A stretch of 64,000 nucleotides of DNA from Bacteroidota bacterium (GCA_011050615.1 DRFJ01000014.1:1-64000); one strand, 5' to 3'. Positions 43,818 through 52,735 are shown, counted from the first letter of the stretch. Translations and numbers: made by a program. Notes: generated by a model not told the origin, from the letters alone.

Positions 43818-43848
43818 CAATTATAGCTAAATAAAATTTCTTCTCAAA
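43818..43848 (-). promoter_or_regulatory. Promoter of the small barrel gene
   Basis: Minus strand TTTG (43845-43848), 19-nt spacer, TATAATTG (43818-43825, one mismatch to TAnnTTTG). It supports the start at 43781. Confidence 0.5.
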
Positions 43849-43863
43849 AAACAATTATCATTA

Positions 43864-44664
43864 TCAGATAATCAACAGACTGAATGCCATGACTGCCATT
43901 CCTGCCAGCAGGCCGTATATTGATAAATGGTGTTCCCCGTATTCCCTTGCTGCCGGAAGCAATTCATCCAGGGAGATAAATACCATTATCCCTGCCACTG
44001 CTGCAAAAAGCAGACCAAATAACTGGTCGTTCATGAAGGGCATGAGTATGGCAAATCCTATCAGGGCACCAATAGGTTCGGACAATCCGCTCAGGAAGGA
44101 AAGGGTGAATGCCTTCCTGCGGCTTCCTGTGGCGTAATATACCGGTACCGATACGGCTATACCTTCAGGGATATTATGGATTGCTATAGCTATTGCTATT
44201 GCGAGACCCAGTTCCGGGTCATCCAGAGCGGCAGTGAATGTTGCAAGCCCTTCCGGGAAATTATGAATACCTATTGCGAGGGCAGTGAACATTCCCATCC
44301 GCATAAGCTTTGTTTTTGACGGTTTCCTGTCCATATCCTCAATAAGCCTGACCTCGTGGGGGTTTTCAACGACAGGGATGAACCTGTCAATAATAGCGAT
44401 GAAAAGTATGCCTGCGAAAAACGCTGCAACAGTAAACCACCATCCTTTGTCCTCCCCGTAAACAAGGGTTAGTGATTCGCTGGCTTTAAAAAGTATTTCA
44501 ACAAATGATACGTATATCATTACTCCTGCTGAAAAGCCCAGGCTGACTGACAGAAAGCGTGTATTGGTCTTCTTGGTAAAGAAAGCAAGTGCCGAGCCAA
44601 TACCGGTTGACAGTCCGGCAAAGAGTGTCAGTAAAAATGCGTTCAGAACAACCTGAAATTCCAT
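43864..44664 (-). CDS. zupT: ZIP-family divalent metal transporter (ZupT-like)
   Basis: Inner-membrane uptake of zinc and other divalent metals. 266 aa, eight hydrophobic segments. The two signature helices carry [10 protein letters not shown] and [12 protein letters not shown], which form the metal site. Begins 17 nt after mpl on the same strand, so probably co-transcribed, although no functional link is obvious. Confidence 0.92.
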   Translation of the reverse strand: MEFQVVLNAFLLTLFAGLSTGIGSALAFFTKKTNTRFLSVSLGFSAGVMIYVSFVEILFKASESLTLVYGEDKGWWFTVAAFFAGILFIAIIDRFIPVVENPHEVRLIEDMDRKPSKTKLMRMGMFTALAIGIHNFPEGLATFTAALDDPELGLAIAIAIAIHNIPEGIAVSVPVYYATGSRRKAFTLSFLSGLSEPIGALIGFAILMPFMNDQLFGLLFAAVAGIMVFISLDELLPAAREYGEHHLSIYGLLAGMAVMAFSLLII

Positions 44665-44681
44665 AGCTCAAATATTTTTAA

Positions 44682-46043
44682 TCAATACCGGATCAGGTCG
44701 CGGGCAAATGAAACAAGATCATACCCGTTAAAGTCGCCTGAACTCATAAACAAATAAACAGTATCGGGACCTGTCTCTTCCTTAATTTTATAAAATAACT
44801 CATCCGAATCATTTATAACAATAAGATTATCATTCCCGAATGAATGTTTTACCTTCTCCTTATCCAGCATTTTCATCCTCTTCACTTCCAGCGCATGTGG
44901 ATTATAATAAACAAAAGAACTGTCGGCTTCGTCAAGGCTGTTTTTATAATTTCTTAAAAAGTCTTCATTAAGGCTGCTGTAGGTATGTAATTCAAGGCAG
45001 GCTACAAGCCTGTGTCGCGGATACCTTTCTGCCACAGCATCAACACTTGCTTTTACCTTTGACGGAGCGTGGGCAAAGTCGAGGTAAACAGCACAGGTTT
45101 CACCCCGGCTCAATAATTCCAGTCGTTTACAGGAACCTTTGAAACTGCCTGCTGCATGGTAGAATACATCTTCGTTTATTCCCAGCTCACGGCACACCGC
45201 CAGGGCTGCACTCAGATTCTGCATATTGTGCTCCCCAAAGATTTCCATCTTCTGAACCCTGTTGTGAGTGGCGGCAAAAAAACCCTTCCTGTTCTGAAAA
45301 TAGCCATGAACAGAATATGGTAGCCTTATTATGTCTTCCCGTGCTCCTTCAGCGATATTGTTAACAAGTGCATCATCGCTGAAATAAACCAGTTTACCAT
45401 TTTCACTTATGGTATCGGCAAATACCCTGAATTGCTCCAGGTAAGTATTGAAATCAGGGAAGACATTGATATGATCCCAGGAAATACCGTTAATTACAGC
45501 AATATCTGCCTTGTAAACATGAAATTTTGGTCGCCGGTCAAGAGCCGAGCTGAGATATTCATCTCCTTCGAAAACAGCAATTTCTGAATCCTCTGACAGG
45601 TTTACCATGGTATCAAAACCATCAACCTTTGATCCTACCATGTAATCAAATTTCTTGTTGCATGACTTCAAAACATGCATAATCATCGAGGTAATTGTAG
45701 TCTTGCCATGGCTGCCTCCTATCACCACCCGCTTCTTGTTTCTGGCCTGGTTATAAAGATATTCCGGGAATGATTTAACAGTTAATCCCAGATCCTGTGC
45801 TTTCATTAATTCAGGATTATCATTTCGCGCATGCATACCAAGTATTACTGTATCAATGTCAGTGCTGATCTTCCCGGGATACCAGCCCTTCTCGGGAGGA
45901 AGCAGGCCATACCTGTCCAGATCTGAGGCTGAGGGCTCAAATATTTCATCATCTGAACCACTGACATCATGCCCATTCTTATGCAATGCAATGGCCAGGT
46001 TATGCATCACCGCCCCGCCGATGGCAATAAAATGTATCCTCAT
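44682..46043 (-). CDS. mpl: UDP-N-acetylmuramate:tripeptide ligase (Mpl-type Mur ligase)
   Basis: Peptidoglycan recycling: joins the recovered tripeptide to UDP-MurNAc. 453 aa from ATG 46043 (protein starts MRIHFIAIGGAVMHNLA); a longer frame reaches 46100 but the -7 box at 46058-46065 falls inside that extension, which decides the start. Domains: N-terminal Rossmann, central ATPase with GGSHGKTT, C-terminal ligase domain (LDFAHAPSKVKA). MurC would show GIGGIGMSG at the start, so Mpl is favoured. Confidence 0.82.
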   Translation of the reverse strand: MRIHFIAIGGAVMHNLAIALHKNGHDVSGSDDEIFEPSASDLDRYGLLPPEKGWYPGKISTDIDTVILGMHARNDNPELMKAQDLGLTVKSFPEYLYNQARNKKRVVIGGSHGKTTITSMIMHVLKSCNKKFDYMVGSKVDGFDTMVNLSEDSEIAVFEGDEYLSSALDRRPKFHVYKADIAVINGISWDHINVFPDFNTYLEQFRVFADTISENGKLVYFSDDALVNNIAEGAREDIIRLPYSVHGYFQNRKGFFAATHNRVQKMEIFGEHNMQNLSAALAVCRELGINEDVFYHAAGSFKGSCKRLELLSRGETCAVYLDFAHAPSKVKASVDAVAERYPRHRLVACLELHTYSSLNEDFLRNYKNSLDEADSSFVYYNPHALEVKRMKMLDKEKVKHSFGNDNLIVINDSDELFYKIKEETGPDTVYLFMSSGDFNGYDLVSFARDLIRY

Positions 46044-46057
46044 AATAAAACTTTGTG

Positions 46058-46065
46058 CAAAATTA
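46058..46065 (-). promoter_or_regulatory. Promoter -7 element for mpl-zupT
   Basis: Minus strand TAATTTTG, exact TAnnTTTG, with TTG 18 nt upstream (46084-46086). The leader to ATG 46043 would be about 8 nt. Confidence 0.55.
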
Positions 46066-46141
46066 CCCATTAAAATGATTAAACAATTGTTCTCTCCCAA
46101 AATCTTCAGTCAAAACAGGCTCGCGAGCTCGTCCCGGTTAC

Positions 46142-46155
46142 TCGATGCCCGGTTC
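46142..46155 (-). repeat. Copy of the dispersed GAACCGGGCA element
   Basis: Minus strand AACCGGGCATCGAG, followed within 20 nt by GACGAGCTCGCGAG. It resembles the copies at 261-276 and 471-486. It lies between divergent mpl and the metallo-hydrolase gene. Confidence 0.45.
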
Positions 46156-46191
46156 AACAACAAATTACTTTTTATCTCTGTTAAAGCACTG

Positions 46192-46199
46192 TATATTTG
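46192..46199 (+). promoter_or_regulatory. Promoter -7 element for the metallo-hydrolase
   Basis: TATATTTG, exact TAnnTTTG, 18 nt before ATG 46217; T-rich DNA about 20 nt upstream. It excludes the longer frame from 46145. Confidence 0.55.
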
Positions 46200-46216
46200 T
46201 GAAAATTTTTTTCACC

Positions 46217-47056
46217 ATGAAATTGTCACCCGTACATATTACAAATTTTAAAATTGACGGAGGTGCTATGTTCGGTGTAGTGCCTAAAGTTTTATGGAAT
46301 AAACGATACCCTGCCGATGAAGATAACCTGATAAACCTGGCACTTCGTTCGCTCGTGGTGGATAACGGTGAGAATGTGATATTAATCGATAATGGCTGGG
46401 GAGATAAGCAGGGTAAAAAATTTTTCAGTCATATTCACCTGAACGGAGGGGACGGTCTTGAAGGAGGGTTGAAAAAAGCAGGATACAGTCTGGATGATAT
46501 TACCGATGTGGTACTTACCCATCTTCATGCAGATCATTGCGGAGGTGGTGTCAGGAAAGTTGCCGGGAGTAAGGCTTATGAGATGGTTTTTCCCAGTGCA
46601 AAGTACTGGGTTAGCAGGCAGCAGTGGGACTGGGCCGTTAACCCCAATCCACGTGAGGCCGATAGTTTTCTCGAAGAAAACCTCCTTCCAATGTTGGGTC
46701 ATGGTAAATTGCATATGGTAGAAAAGGCCGGTAAGTTATTTGAAGGGTTTGAGGTGAGGATAGTAAACGGGCATACTCCGGGACAATTATTGCCCGTAAT
46801 AGACTACAGGGGAACAAAGATTGTTTTTGCCGCAGACCTCATACCCACAGTGGCACATATACCACTGCTATGGAATATGAGTTATGATCTTGACCAGCTG
46901 GCAACAATTAAAGAGAAACGGGATATTCTTGAGGAAGCCCTTACAAATAAATATATTCTGTTCTTCGAGCATGACGTATTCACGGAATGTTGCACGGTGA
47001 AAGACACTACCAGGGGGATCAGGGAAGACAGGCTTATGAACTTCAGTGAAATATAG
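46217..47056 (+). CDS. Metallo-beta-lactamase-fold hydrolase
   Basis: 279 aa from ATG 46217. The binuclear zinc motif is THLHADH (His102, His104, Asp106, His107); a later NGHTPGQ supplies the next His, and FAADL the bridging Asp. No signal peptide, so cytoplasmic. The family covers lactonases, esterases and thiol hydrolases; the substrate cannot be told. It overlaps the end of the converging nucleoside hydrolase gene by 14 nt. Confidence 0.85.
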   Translation: MKLSPVHITNFKIDGGAMFGVVPKVLWNKRYPADEDNLINLALRSLVVDNGENVILIDNGWGDKQGKKFFSHIHLNGGDGLEGGLKKAGYSLDDITDVVLTHLHADHCGGGVRKVAGSKAYEMVFPSAKYWVSRQQWDWAVNPNPREADSFLEENLLPMLGHGKLHMVEKAGKLFEGFEVRIVNGHTPGQLLPVIDYRGTKIVFAADLIPTVAHIPLLWNMSYDLDQLATIKEKRDILEEALTNKYILFFEHDVFTECCTVKDTTRGIREDRLMNFSEI

Positions 47057-48524
47057 CCGGATCCTTGATAAGGGTTCTGGTATCTCGTTCCGGACTCTCA
47101 GCGCCTGTATTCTCTTCGATAGCCCTGATCTCAAATATCACGTGCCTGTCAAGGTTCTTCCAGTATAAAATTGCTTTCTGCCGCACCAGTTCCCAGTAGA
47201 TATTGCTGTCGAGGCCATGGATGAAATTGATTTCCTTCAGTTCCTTCCTGATTTCGTTAGCTATATCATTCCTGAGGCTCAATTTGATGGTCATATCCAT
47301 ATAGGTAAAGGTGGCTTCGGGGATACCGTCATCATTCACCACTTTCAAAAGCCCGTGGCCCGCGGTGGCACCCGTGCTGACCTGGAGGCCGTCATTCATA
47401 CAGCTTACCGGGGTTACCTCGCCGGCATATGATATAACCTTCATTTCATCAACACCTATATGAAAATATTCCCTTGCCCTGATCCCCATCTTAACACCTA
47501 TTGTTGCATAAATCCCAAAATGCCTGTGCAATTCATTGGTCAATACACCGGCATCAAATTCTTCCTTGCCATGCCGTTTAATAATATCTGGGATATATTC
47601 CTGCAGGTCGGCGAAATAAAAGGATGTATCAACGGGGATGTCCTTGAAGACCTGGTTCCTGTTAACCGTATTGCCGGAAAGAATATCACATATCAAATCG
47701 TCACTGAACTTTTCGATGCCAGGGCTGTAGAAAGAGACCTTATCAAGGGAGTCGGCAATAAAAAGTCCGGGATAATGAAGGTAGATAGGTATCATATCGT
47801 CTACAAGCCCAAGGATAAAATCGTGATCTTCACCTGATCTGAAAAGCTCAGCCGTTCTCCTGGCATAGGGGTTATTTATAGTTTCAATTTTATCAAGCAG
47901 TGTACTGGTATAAAACTCCATAAAATAATACCCCACAACTTTCAGTGGTGTTTCATTTTCAAGCATTTTCCCAGCCGAGGCGGTGTCAAGCTCATAATTG
48001 AATCCTTCAAGCGGTTTAATACCATCATTGCTCCAGATAATTTCCTTTACCTGACTGAACAGTCCGGGCTTATTTTCAGAAAATCTGTAAACTGTATTAA
48101 GACTGGCGAGGGAAATGAAACTGACCGGCGTTTTTTCATATTTCAGCACATAAGTCAGCACCTCAATAAAATTTGCAGCATTATCTGAGCTTACACCCGT
48201 GTCATCAGCCCAGGCATAGTTCATTGGGACAGGCATCTCCCTGGCGGCAGGGTTCCTGTTTATTCCAACCATTAATCCCTGGTGGTGATAGCTGTCAAGA
48301 AGGCTTCTGATTTTCACATAGGCTTCACCGGCAGGCATTACGCCTCCCGAGGCTATGATTGCCAGTACCCTCACATCGGGTGAGGCAAGCAGCATATTTA
48401 TTGCCTTCAGGTCATCCATTCCCCCGTCAGTGTCGATTATAACATAATGTGAAGGTTTCCATGGGTGAGACAGCAGAACCTGTGTACAGAGAATAAATAT
48501 CAGGGCACTTATAATCTTCTTCAT
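47043..48524 (-). CDS. Exported nucleoside hydrolase-FmdE fusion protein
   Basis: 493 aa. Signal peptide (1-20), then a nucleoside-hydrolase-like domain (about 25-310) with the calcium motif DTDGGMDD (31-38). From about 345 to 450 the sequence changes to a FmdE-like fold (formylmethanofuran dehydrogenase subunit E): NELHRHFGIYATIGVKMG, then VSCMNDGLQVSTGATAGHG. The usual first motif HGHxCPG has become LHRHFGI, so one metal-binding Cys is lost while the second-motif Cys is kept. The combination suggests a periplasmic nucleoside or riboside hydrolase with a metal or sulfur-binding appendage; function not known. Confidence 0.7.
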   Translation of the reverse strand: MKKIISALIFILCTQVLLSHPWKPSHYVIIDTDGGMDDLKAINMLLASPDVRVLAIIASGGVMPAGEAYVKIRSLLDSYHHQGLMVGINRNPAAREMPVPMNYAWADDTGVSSDNAANFIEVLTYVLKYEKTPVSFISLASLNTVYRFSENKPGLFSQVKEIIWSNDGIKPLEGFNYELDTASAGKMLENETPLKVVGYYFMEFYTSTLLDKIETINNPYARRTAELFRSGEDHDFILGLVDDMIPIYLHYPGLFIADSLDKVSFYSPGIEKFSDDLICDILSGNTVNRNQVFKDIPVDTSFYFADLQEYIPDIIKRHGKEEFDAGVLTNELHRHFGIYATIGVKMGIRAREYFHIGVDEMKVISYAGEVTPVSCMNDGLQVSTGATAGHGLLKVVNDDGIPEATFTYMDMTIKLSLRNDIANEIRKELKEINFIHGLDSNIYWELVRQKAILYWKNLDRHVIFEIRAIEENTGAESPERDTRTLIKDPAIFH

Positions 48525-48627
48525 AATTTCCGGGATAATTTTTTATGCCTGTAAAAATAATCAAACATCGTGCCCATATGAAAAAGTTTTTTTTATATTG
48601 AGCGATTATTCTTTCCAATAATAATAC

Positions 48628-50181
48628 ATGAAGAAATTCTGGATCATTTTCATCCCCGGTATAATTCTTGGTATGCTCCTGGTCATTGGAGGGGACAAGG
48701 CCATAAAGGTGACATCCGGGAATGATTTCTGTGCCAGCTGTCATATTCATCCCCAGGCCACCACATCGTGGAAGCAATCGCCACACTATATTACAAGGTC
48801 GGGTGATAAAACGGGATGTGTTGAATGTCACCTCCCCCCTAAAGGACAGGGTCATATCCCGGCCAAGGCAAGGACGGGCGTCAGGGATCTTTGGGGGCAG
48901 TTGTTCAGGGATCATGAAAGCTTCGACTGGGAAGAAAAATCCAGGCTCGAGAATGCAAGGAAACATGTTCCTGAAAGCAGTTGCCTGCATTGCCATGAAA
49001 CACTTTTCACCACGGAATTATCAAGGGAAGGAGAGGAGGCCCACCTGTATTATGACCAGGCTGAGAAAACGAATGATCTTCATTGCATAAACTGCCACCT
49101 GAATGCAGGTCATTACATTGAAGGGTATACTCACGGGGGGAATGAATCATTCGGAAAGCCGGAGAAGGAACCTGATACTTTATATAATGAGCCTGCACAT
49201 GTTGTGTCTTTTACCTCTTACACTGAATATATTCCTGGTTCTTCAGTATCTTTTGACATGGTAGCGGTACCCGGGGGCGATTTTATGATGGGCAGCCCTG
49301 AAGACGAGCCTTTCAGGGATACTGATGAGGGGCCGCGTGTTAAAGTGAAAATCAGTCCCTTCTTCATGGCTGAGGTTGAGGTAAGCTGGGATGAATACCT
49401 GGCCTTTTATGCACAGACCTCAGCGGAAGGTCGCAGCACAGATACCGAAGGTGCCAGGACCGGACCTGATGCAGATGCCATAACAGGAGCCACTCCTCCA
49501 TACGGACAGCCCGACCAGAACTGGGGCATGGGCAGGAGACCGGTTATTTCAGTTACCCACCATGCTGCCCAAACATACTGCGAATGGTTGAGCAGGGTGA
49601 CAGGAAAAACCTACCGCCTTCCTACGGAAGCAGAGTGGGAATATGCATGCAGGGCAGGAACACAATCACCGTATTTCTTTGAAGGCGATCCCGGGGATTT
49701 TCAGCGCAGAGGAATTTTAGCAGGAATAAGGAAAAATGATACCACAAAAATTAATACATTTGTGATATACCAGGCTAACAGTCCGGGAAAAACTCAGGAG
49801 CCGTCAACGGTTAAGCCAAACCCTTTCGGTCTTAAGAACATGCCCGGGAACGTGGCGGAATTTTGTTCCGACTGGTATTCTGAAGCTACCTATTCAATGT
49901 ATCCTGAATCGGGAGTGACTGATCCTGAAGGCCCGCCGTCAGGAGATGAGAGAGTAATAAGGGGAGGATCTTTCAGGGATCAGGCAGGCATGCTGAGATC
50001 AGCTGCGCGTGATCATACGAAGACTGATCAATGGCTCAGGACTGATCCTCAGATACCTAAGAGCAGATGGTGGTATTCTGATTGTTTTCACGTAGGCTTC
50101 AGGGTGGTTTGTGAATATGATGAAAAAACCGGAAACAGGAAGCCTGAACCGAGCCCCGAGTTCGGGGCGGGCTCGCCGTAA
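48628..50181 (+). CDS. NapC/NrfH-type tetraheme cytochrome fused to an FGE-sulfatase-like domain
   Basis: 517 aa. An N-terminal membrane anchor (about 4-22) and a periplasmic cytochrome of NapC/NrfH type with four CxxCH sites (35-39, 64-68, 119-123, 153-157), the family that takes electrons from menaquinol. After a linker comes a formylglycine-generating-enzyme/SUMF1-fold domain (about 215-505: GGDFMMGSPEDEP, YRLPTEAEWEYACRAG, NVAEFCSDWY, VIRGGSF). The Cys pair of active FGE is absent (SFRDQAGMLRSAARD), so a structural or binding role is likelier. No NrfA-like partner follows. The last residues lie in a GC-rich repeat. Confidence 0.85.
   Translation: MKKFWIIFIPGIILGMLLVIGGDKAIKVTSGNDFCASCHIHPQATTSWKQSPHYITRSGDKTGCVECHLPPKGQGHIPAKARTGVRDLWGQLFRDHESFDWEEKSRLENARKHVPESSCLHCHETLFTTELSREGEEAHLYYDQAEKTNDLHCINCHLNAGHYIEGYTHGGNESFGKPEKEPDTLYNEPAHVVSFTSYTEYIPGSSVSFDMVAVPGGDFMMGSPEDEPFRDTDEGPRVKVKISPFFMAEVEVSWDEYLAFYAQTSAEGRSTDTEGARTGPDADAITGATPPYGQPDQNWGMGRRPVISVTHHAAQTYCEWLSRVTGKTYRLPTEAEWEYACRAGTQSPYFFEGDPGDFQRRGILAGIRKNDTTKINTFVIYQANSPGKTQEPSTVKPNPFGLKNMPGNVAEFCSDWYSEATYSMYPESGVTDPEGPPSGDERVIRGGSFRDQAGMLRSAARDHTKTDQWLRTDPQIPKSRWWYSDCFHVGFRVVCEYDEKTGNRKPEPSPEFGAGSP
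50146..50178. repeat. GC-rich repeat copy inside the 3' end of the cytochrome-FGE gene
   Basis: GAACCGAGCCCCGAG followed by the palindrome CCCCGAGTTCGGGG (50154-50167). It resembles the patch at 261-293 (AACCGGGCAGGGCGAG, CCCCGAGTATTCGGG). It encodes the final residues SPEFGAGSP, which have no counterpart expected in the family. Confidence 0.4.
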
Positions 50182-50235
50182 GGCAAACTTGAAACTGATG
50201 ACTCATAACTATCTAATATCTAATAATTATTTATC

Positions 50236-51576
50236 ATGAAAAATTCTATATCACGCCGAAACTTCTTGGGCAAAGCTGCTGCAGCAGGTGCTGCAGGGGC
50301 AGTGATGCCTTCCCTTCTGAACTCATGTGCCCCCGATGGCCGGATAAAAGATGTTATATTGCCCGAATTCCTTGATCAGGCACCCGACGGCCCGGAGTTA
50401 AAAGCAGGGCTTATAGGCTGTGGCGGCCGTGGTACCGGCGCTGCAACAGATTTCCTGTCTGCCGGTCCCAATCTTAAAGTCACCGCCCTCGGTGATGTAT
50501 TCCCTGACCGGCTTAATTCATGCAGGGAAAGACTGATGGAGCAAAAAAACAATGAAGTAGCAGATGAAAATTGCTTTATTGGCTTTGATGCATTTCAGAA
50601 AGTAATTGATTCAGGTGTGGATGTAATAATCCTTGCAACACCGCCATTTTTCAGGCCCGAACATTTTGCGGCTGCTGTCGATGCACGCAAACATGTTTTC
50701 ATGGAAAAACCTGTAGCTGTTGATCCTGAGGGAGCCAGGTCAATTATGGCCTCTGCAAAAAAGGCCGAAAGTATGGGACTCAGTGTGGTAACAGGAACAC
50801 AACGCAGGCACCAGAGGGACTATGCCAGCACATATGCGCAGGTTGCAGCAGGTACAATAGGCGAAATAGTCAGTGCAAACTGTTACTGGAATCAGAGTAA
50901 ACTATGGCACCGTGACCCGAATGCTGAATGGACAGAAATGGAATATATGATAAGAGACTGGGTAAACTGGTGCTGGCTTTCTGGTGATCATATAGTTGAA
51001 CAACATGTCCATAACCTTGACGTTATAAACTGGTTTACTGGAAAATATCCTGTACAGGCTGTTGGATTTGGATCACGCCAAAGGAGGCTGACAGGTGATC
51101 AGTTCGATAATTTCAGTGTTGACTATGTTCTTGACAACGGGGTTCATATTCACAGCATGTGCCGCCAGATTGACGGGTGTGAAAACAATGTGTCAGAAAG
51201 AATACAGGGAAGCAGGGGATCAACAAACTGCCGGAATGCAATCTATGATCTGGAAGGAAGGGAAATATGGAAATATAAATACCCCCTTGATGAAGAAGGA
51301 AATGAGACCGGGAATGTAAAGGTAAGCCCCTATGTCCAGGAGCATATTGACCTTGTGACAGCCATCAGAACAGATAAACCTTTCAACGAAGCAGAAAATA
51401 CGGCTATTTCTACAATGGTCGGGATAATGGGACGAATATCATCATATACGGGCAGGCTGGTGACCTGGGATGAGATGATGAATTCAGACCTGAAGCTGGG
51501 GCCTGAAGTTTTTGAATTCGGCCCTGTCGATATTCCAAAGGAAGTGCCGGTACCTGGTGAGGCATATAAAGGCTGA
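50236..51576 (+). CDS. Gfo/Idh/MocA oxidoreductase, Tat-exported lipoprotein
   Basis: 446 aa. The N-terminus has a twin-arginine motif (SRRNFLGKAA) and a lipobox with Cys31 (LNSC), so it folds with its cofactor before export. NAD(P) motif GCGGRG (61-66), EKPVAVDP of the family, and a C-terminal substrate domain. These enzymes oxidise or epimerise sugars and inositols; the substrate is unknown. It directly precedes the collapsed kelch/symporter/epimerase locus, which suggests a former sugar-use operon. Confidence 0.9.
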   Translation: MKNSISRRNFLGKAAAAGAAGAVMPSLLNSCAPDGRIKDVILPEFLDQAPDGPELKAGLIGCGGRGTGAATDFLSAGPNLKVTALGDVFPDRLNSCRERLMEQKNNEVADENCFIGFDAFQKVIDSGVDVIILATPPFFRPEHFAAAVDARKHVFMEKPVAVDPEGARSIMASAKKAESMGLSVVTGTQRRHQRDYASTYAQVAAGTIGEIVSANCYWNQSKLWHRDPNAEWTEMEYMIRDWVNWCWLSGDHIVEQHVHNLDVINWFTGKYPVQAVGFGSRQRRLTGDQFDNFSVDYVLDNGVHIHSMCRQIDGCENNVSERIQGSRGSTNCRNAIYDLEGREIWKYKYPLDEEGNETGNVKVSPYVQEHIDLVTAIRTDKPFNEAENTAISTMVGIMGRISSYTGRLVTWDEMMNSDLKLGPEVFEFGPVDIPKEVPVPGEAYKG

Positions 51577-51979
51577 TGAAAAAATTCTCTTTCTTGCATT
51601 TGTCGCTTTAGCTTTTTATTCCTGCTCATATAATGAGCTTTTCAGAAATAATATCCGGTGGGAGGAGATAAGCGAACTGCCGCCTGCCCCCGGTCTGGAT
51701 GTTCAGCATGGTCTTGCATGTCATTATGCTGGAGTATCGGGTGATGTAATAATAGTGGCGGGAGGGGCCAATTTCCCTGATAAAGCTGTTTATGAAGACG
51801 GGTCGCTGACATATTCACTACAAGTGATGAAAAGCAGGCAGCTAAAAGTATATGGATGCACGGTGTTTTTCAATATAAATTCTATATCAACGGCCTTTGT
51901 GACTGATTTCTACAGGAAGATAGCTCCCGGTAAATCTGATAAGACTAACCTTGGATACATCAGGATCCTGAAATTATAA
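51576..51979 (+). pseudogene. Remnant of a kelch mutarotase-sodium symporter gene
   Basis: ATG at 51576 followed by six A leads to a stop after 11 codons. With one more A it would read MKKILFLAFVALAFYSCSYN, a lipoprotein signal, then WEEISELPPAP ... VAGGANFPDKA, the start of NanM-like kelch mutarotases. After about residue 90 the frame jumps to INSISTAFVTDFYRKIAPG, a segment typical of SSS-family sodium/solute symporters, and then stops. Both the start and the middle are broken. In Bacteroidota and relatives these two domains can be one long protein, so a large internal deletion is the simplest explanation. Confidence 0.6.
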
Positions 51980-51981
51980 AT

Positions 51982-52104
51982 AACTACGTAAAGATTTACA
52001 GGGAAGGGCTCCTTGAAGATATAATGCCTTTCTGGTTAAAACACAGTATCGACAGGGAGTATGGAGGATGTATGTTTTGCCTGAATCGCGATGGATCACT
52101 TTGA
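51982..52104 (+). pseudogene. N-terminal remnant of an N-acylglucosamine 2-epimerase (AGE) gene
   Basis: Forty codons reading YREGLLEDIMPFWLKHSIDR followed by EYGGCMFCLNRDGSL, which match the N-terminus of AGE/RenBP epimerases, then TGA. No start codon is evident and the rest of the about 400-aa enzyme is missing. Together with the preceding remnant this is the wreck of a sialic-acid or amino-sugar locus. Confidence 0.6.
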
Positions 52105-52674
52105 CGGGAGGTTACTTGATCCGGGCCATGCCATTGGGGCTGCCTGGTGAAATACCTCGCGGTTGACAAGCCTTATCGATTCAATGGTATACAGAGCACG
52201 TGGGTTATAGTTATTTATTATTTCCAGCACAGGCTTCACCATGCTCCTTTTTACAATTATGTATAAAACTCCCACTTCTCCTTCCACACCGGTGGCTTTT
52301 ATGGATGTTACACCAAAGCCCGAATCCTTAAGTTCTGAGACTAGCTCACCTGCCTCACTTTTTGTTATTACCCTTATCATCTCATGGCCGATGGCCAGAC
52401 GCTCTTCAAGCAACATACCTATATAATTCCCGGCGGCAAAACCACCGGCATAGGCAAGATATGCAACCCAGTTGTCAAGGTCCTGGAAGATGCGGCTTAT
52501 TGCCAGGAGCCAGATCAGTATCTCAAAAAAGCCAATGAAGGGAGCCACGTTCTTCATCCCCTTGGACACAAAAATAATCCTGATGGTCCCCAGTGAAACA
52601 TCCGCAATTCGTGCCAGGAAAATCAGGAGGGGAAGTATGAGATAGGAAAAAATACCGGTATCCAGAAAGTTCAT
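52096..52674 (-). CDS. DUF5698/DUF2179 membrane protein (UPF0316)
   Basis: 192 aa. Three hydrophobic segments in the first about 95 residues (DUF5698, with ARIADVSLGTIRIIFVSKG) and a cytoplasmic DUF2179 domain (about 100-180, VLYIIVKRS). The family may bind nucleotides or sense a ligand; function unproven. Its last codons overlap the AGE remnant on the other strand, so its C-terminus (AAPMAWPGSSNLPSK) may be non-native. Confidence 0.85.
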   Translation of the reverse strand: MNFLDTGIFSYLILPLLIFLARIADVSLGTIRIIFVSKGMKNVAPFIGFFEILIWLLAISRIFQDLDNWVAYLAYAGGFAAGNYIGMLLEERLAIGHEMIRVITKSEAGELVSELKDSGFGVTSIKATGVEGEVGVLYIIVKRSMVKPVLEIINNYNPRALYTIESIRLVNREVFHQAAPMAWPGSSNLPSK

Positions 52675-52718
52675 TCTAAAAGGGATTATAAAAATTAATA
52701 AACATGTTTTTCAAGTAG

Positions 52719-52726
52719 CAAAAGTA
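52719..52726 (-). promoter_or_regulatory. Promoter -7 element for the DUF2179 gene
   Basis: Minus strand TACTTTTG fits TAnnTTTG; T-rich DNA about 20 nt upstream. Leader about 40 nt. Confidence 0.45.
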
Positions 52727-52735
52727 GAGGATTTT

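Noticed and set aside
46145-46216. Upstream ATG for the metallo-hydrolase
   Set aside because: It would place the promoter box TATATTTG (46192-46199) inside the gene; the domain starts naturally at 46217.
48628-50181. Active formylglycine-generating enzyme
   Set aside because: The Cys pair needed by known FGEs is missing and no sulfatase is encoded in the window.
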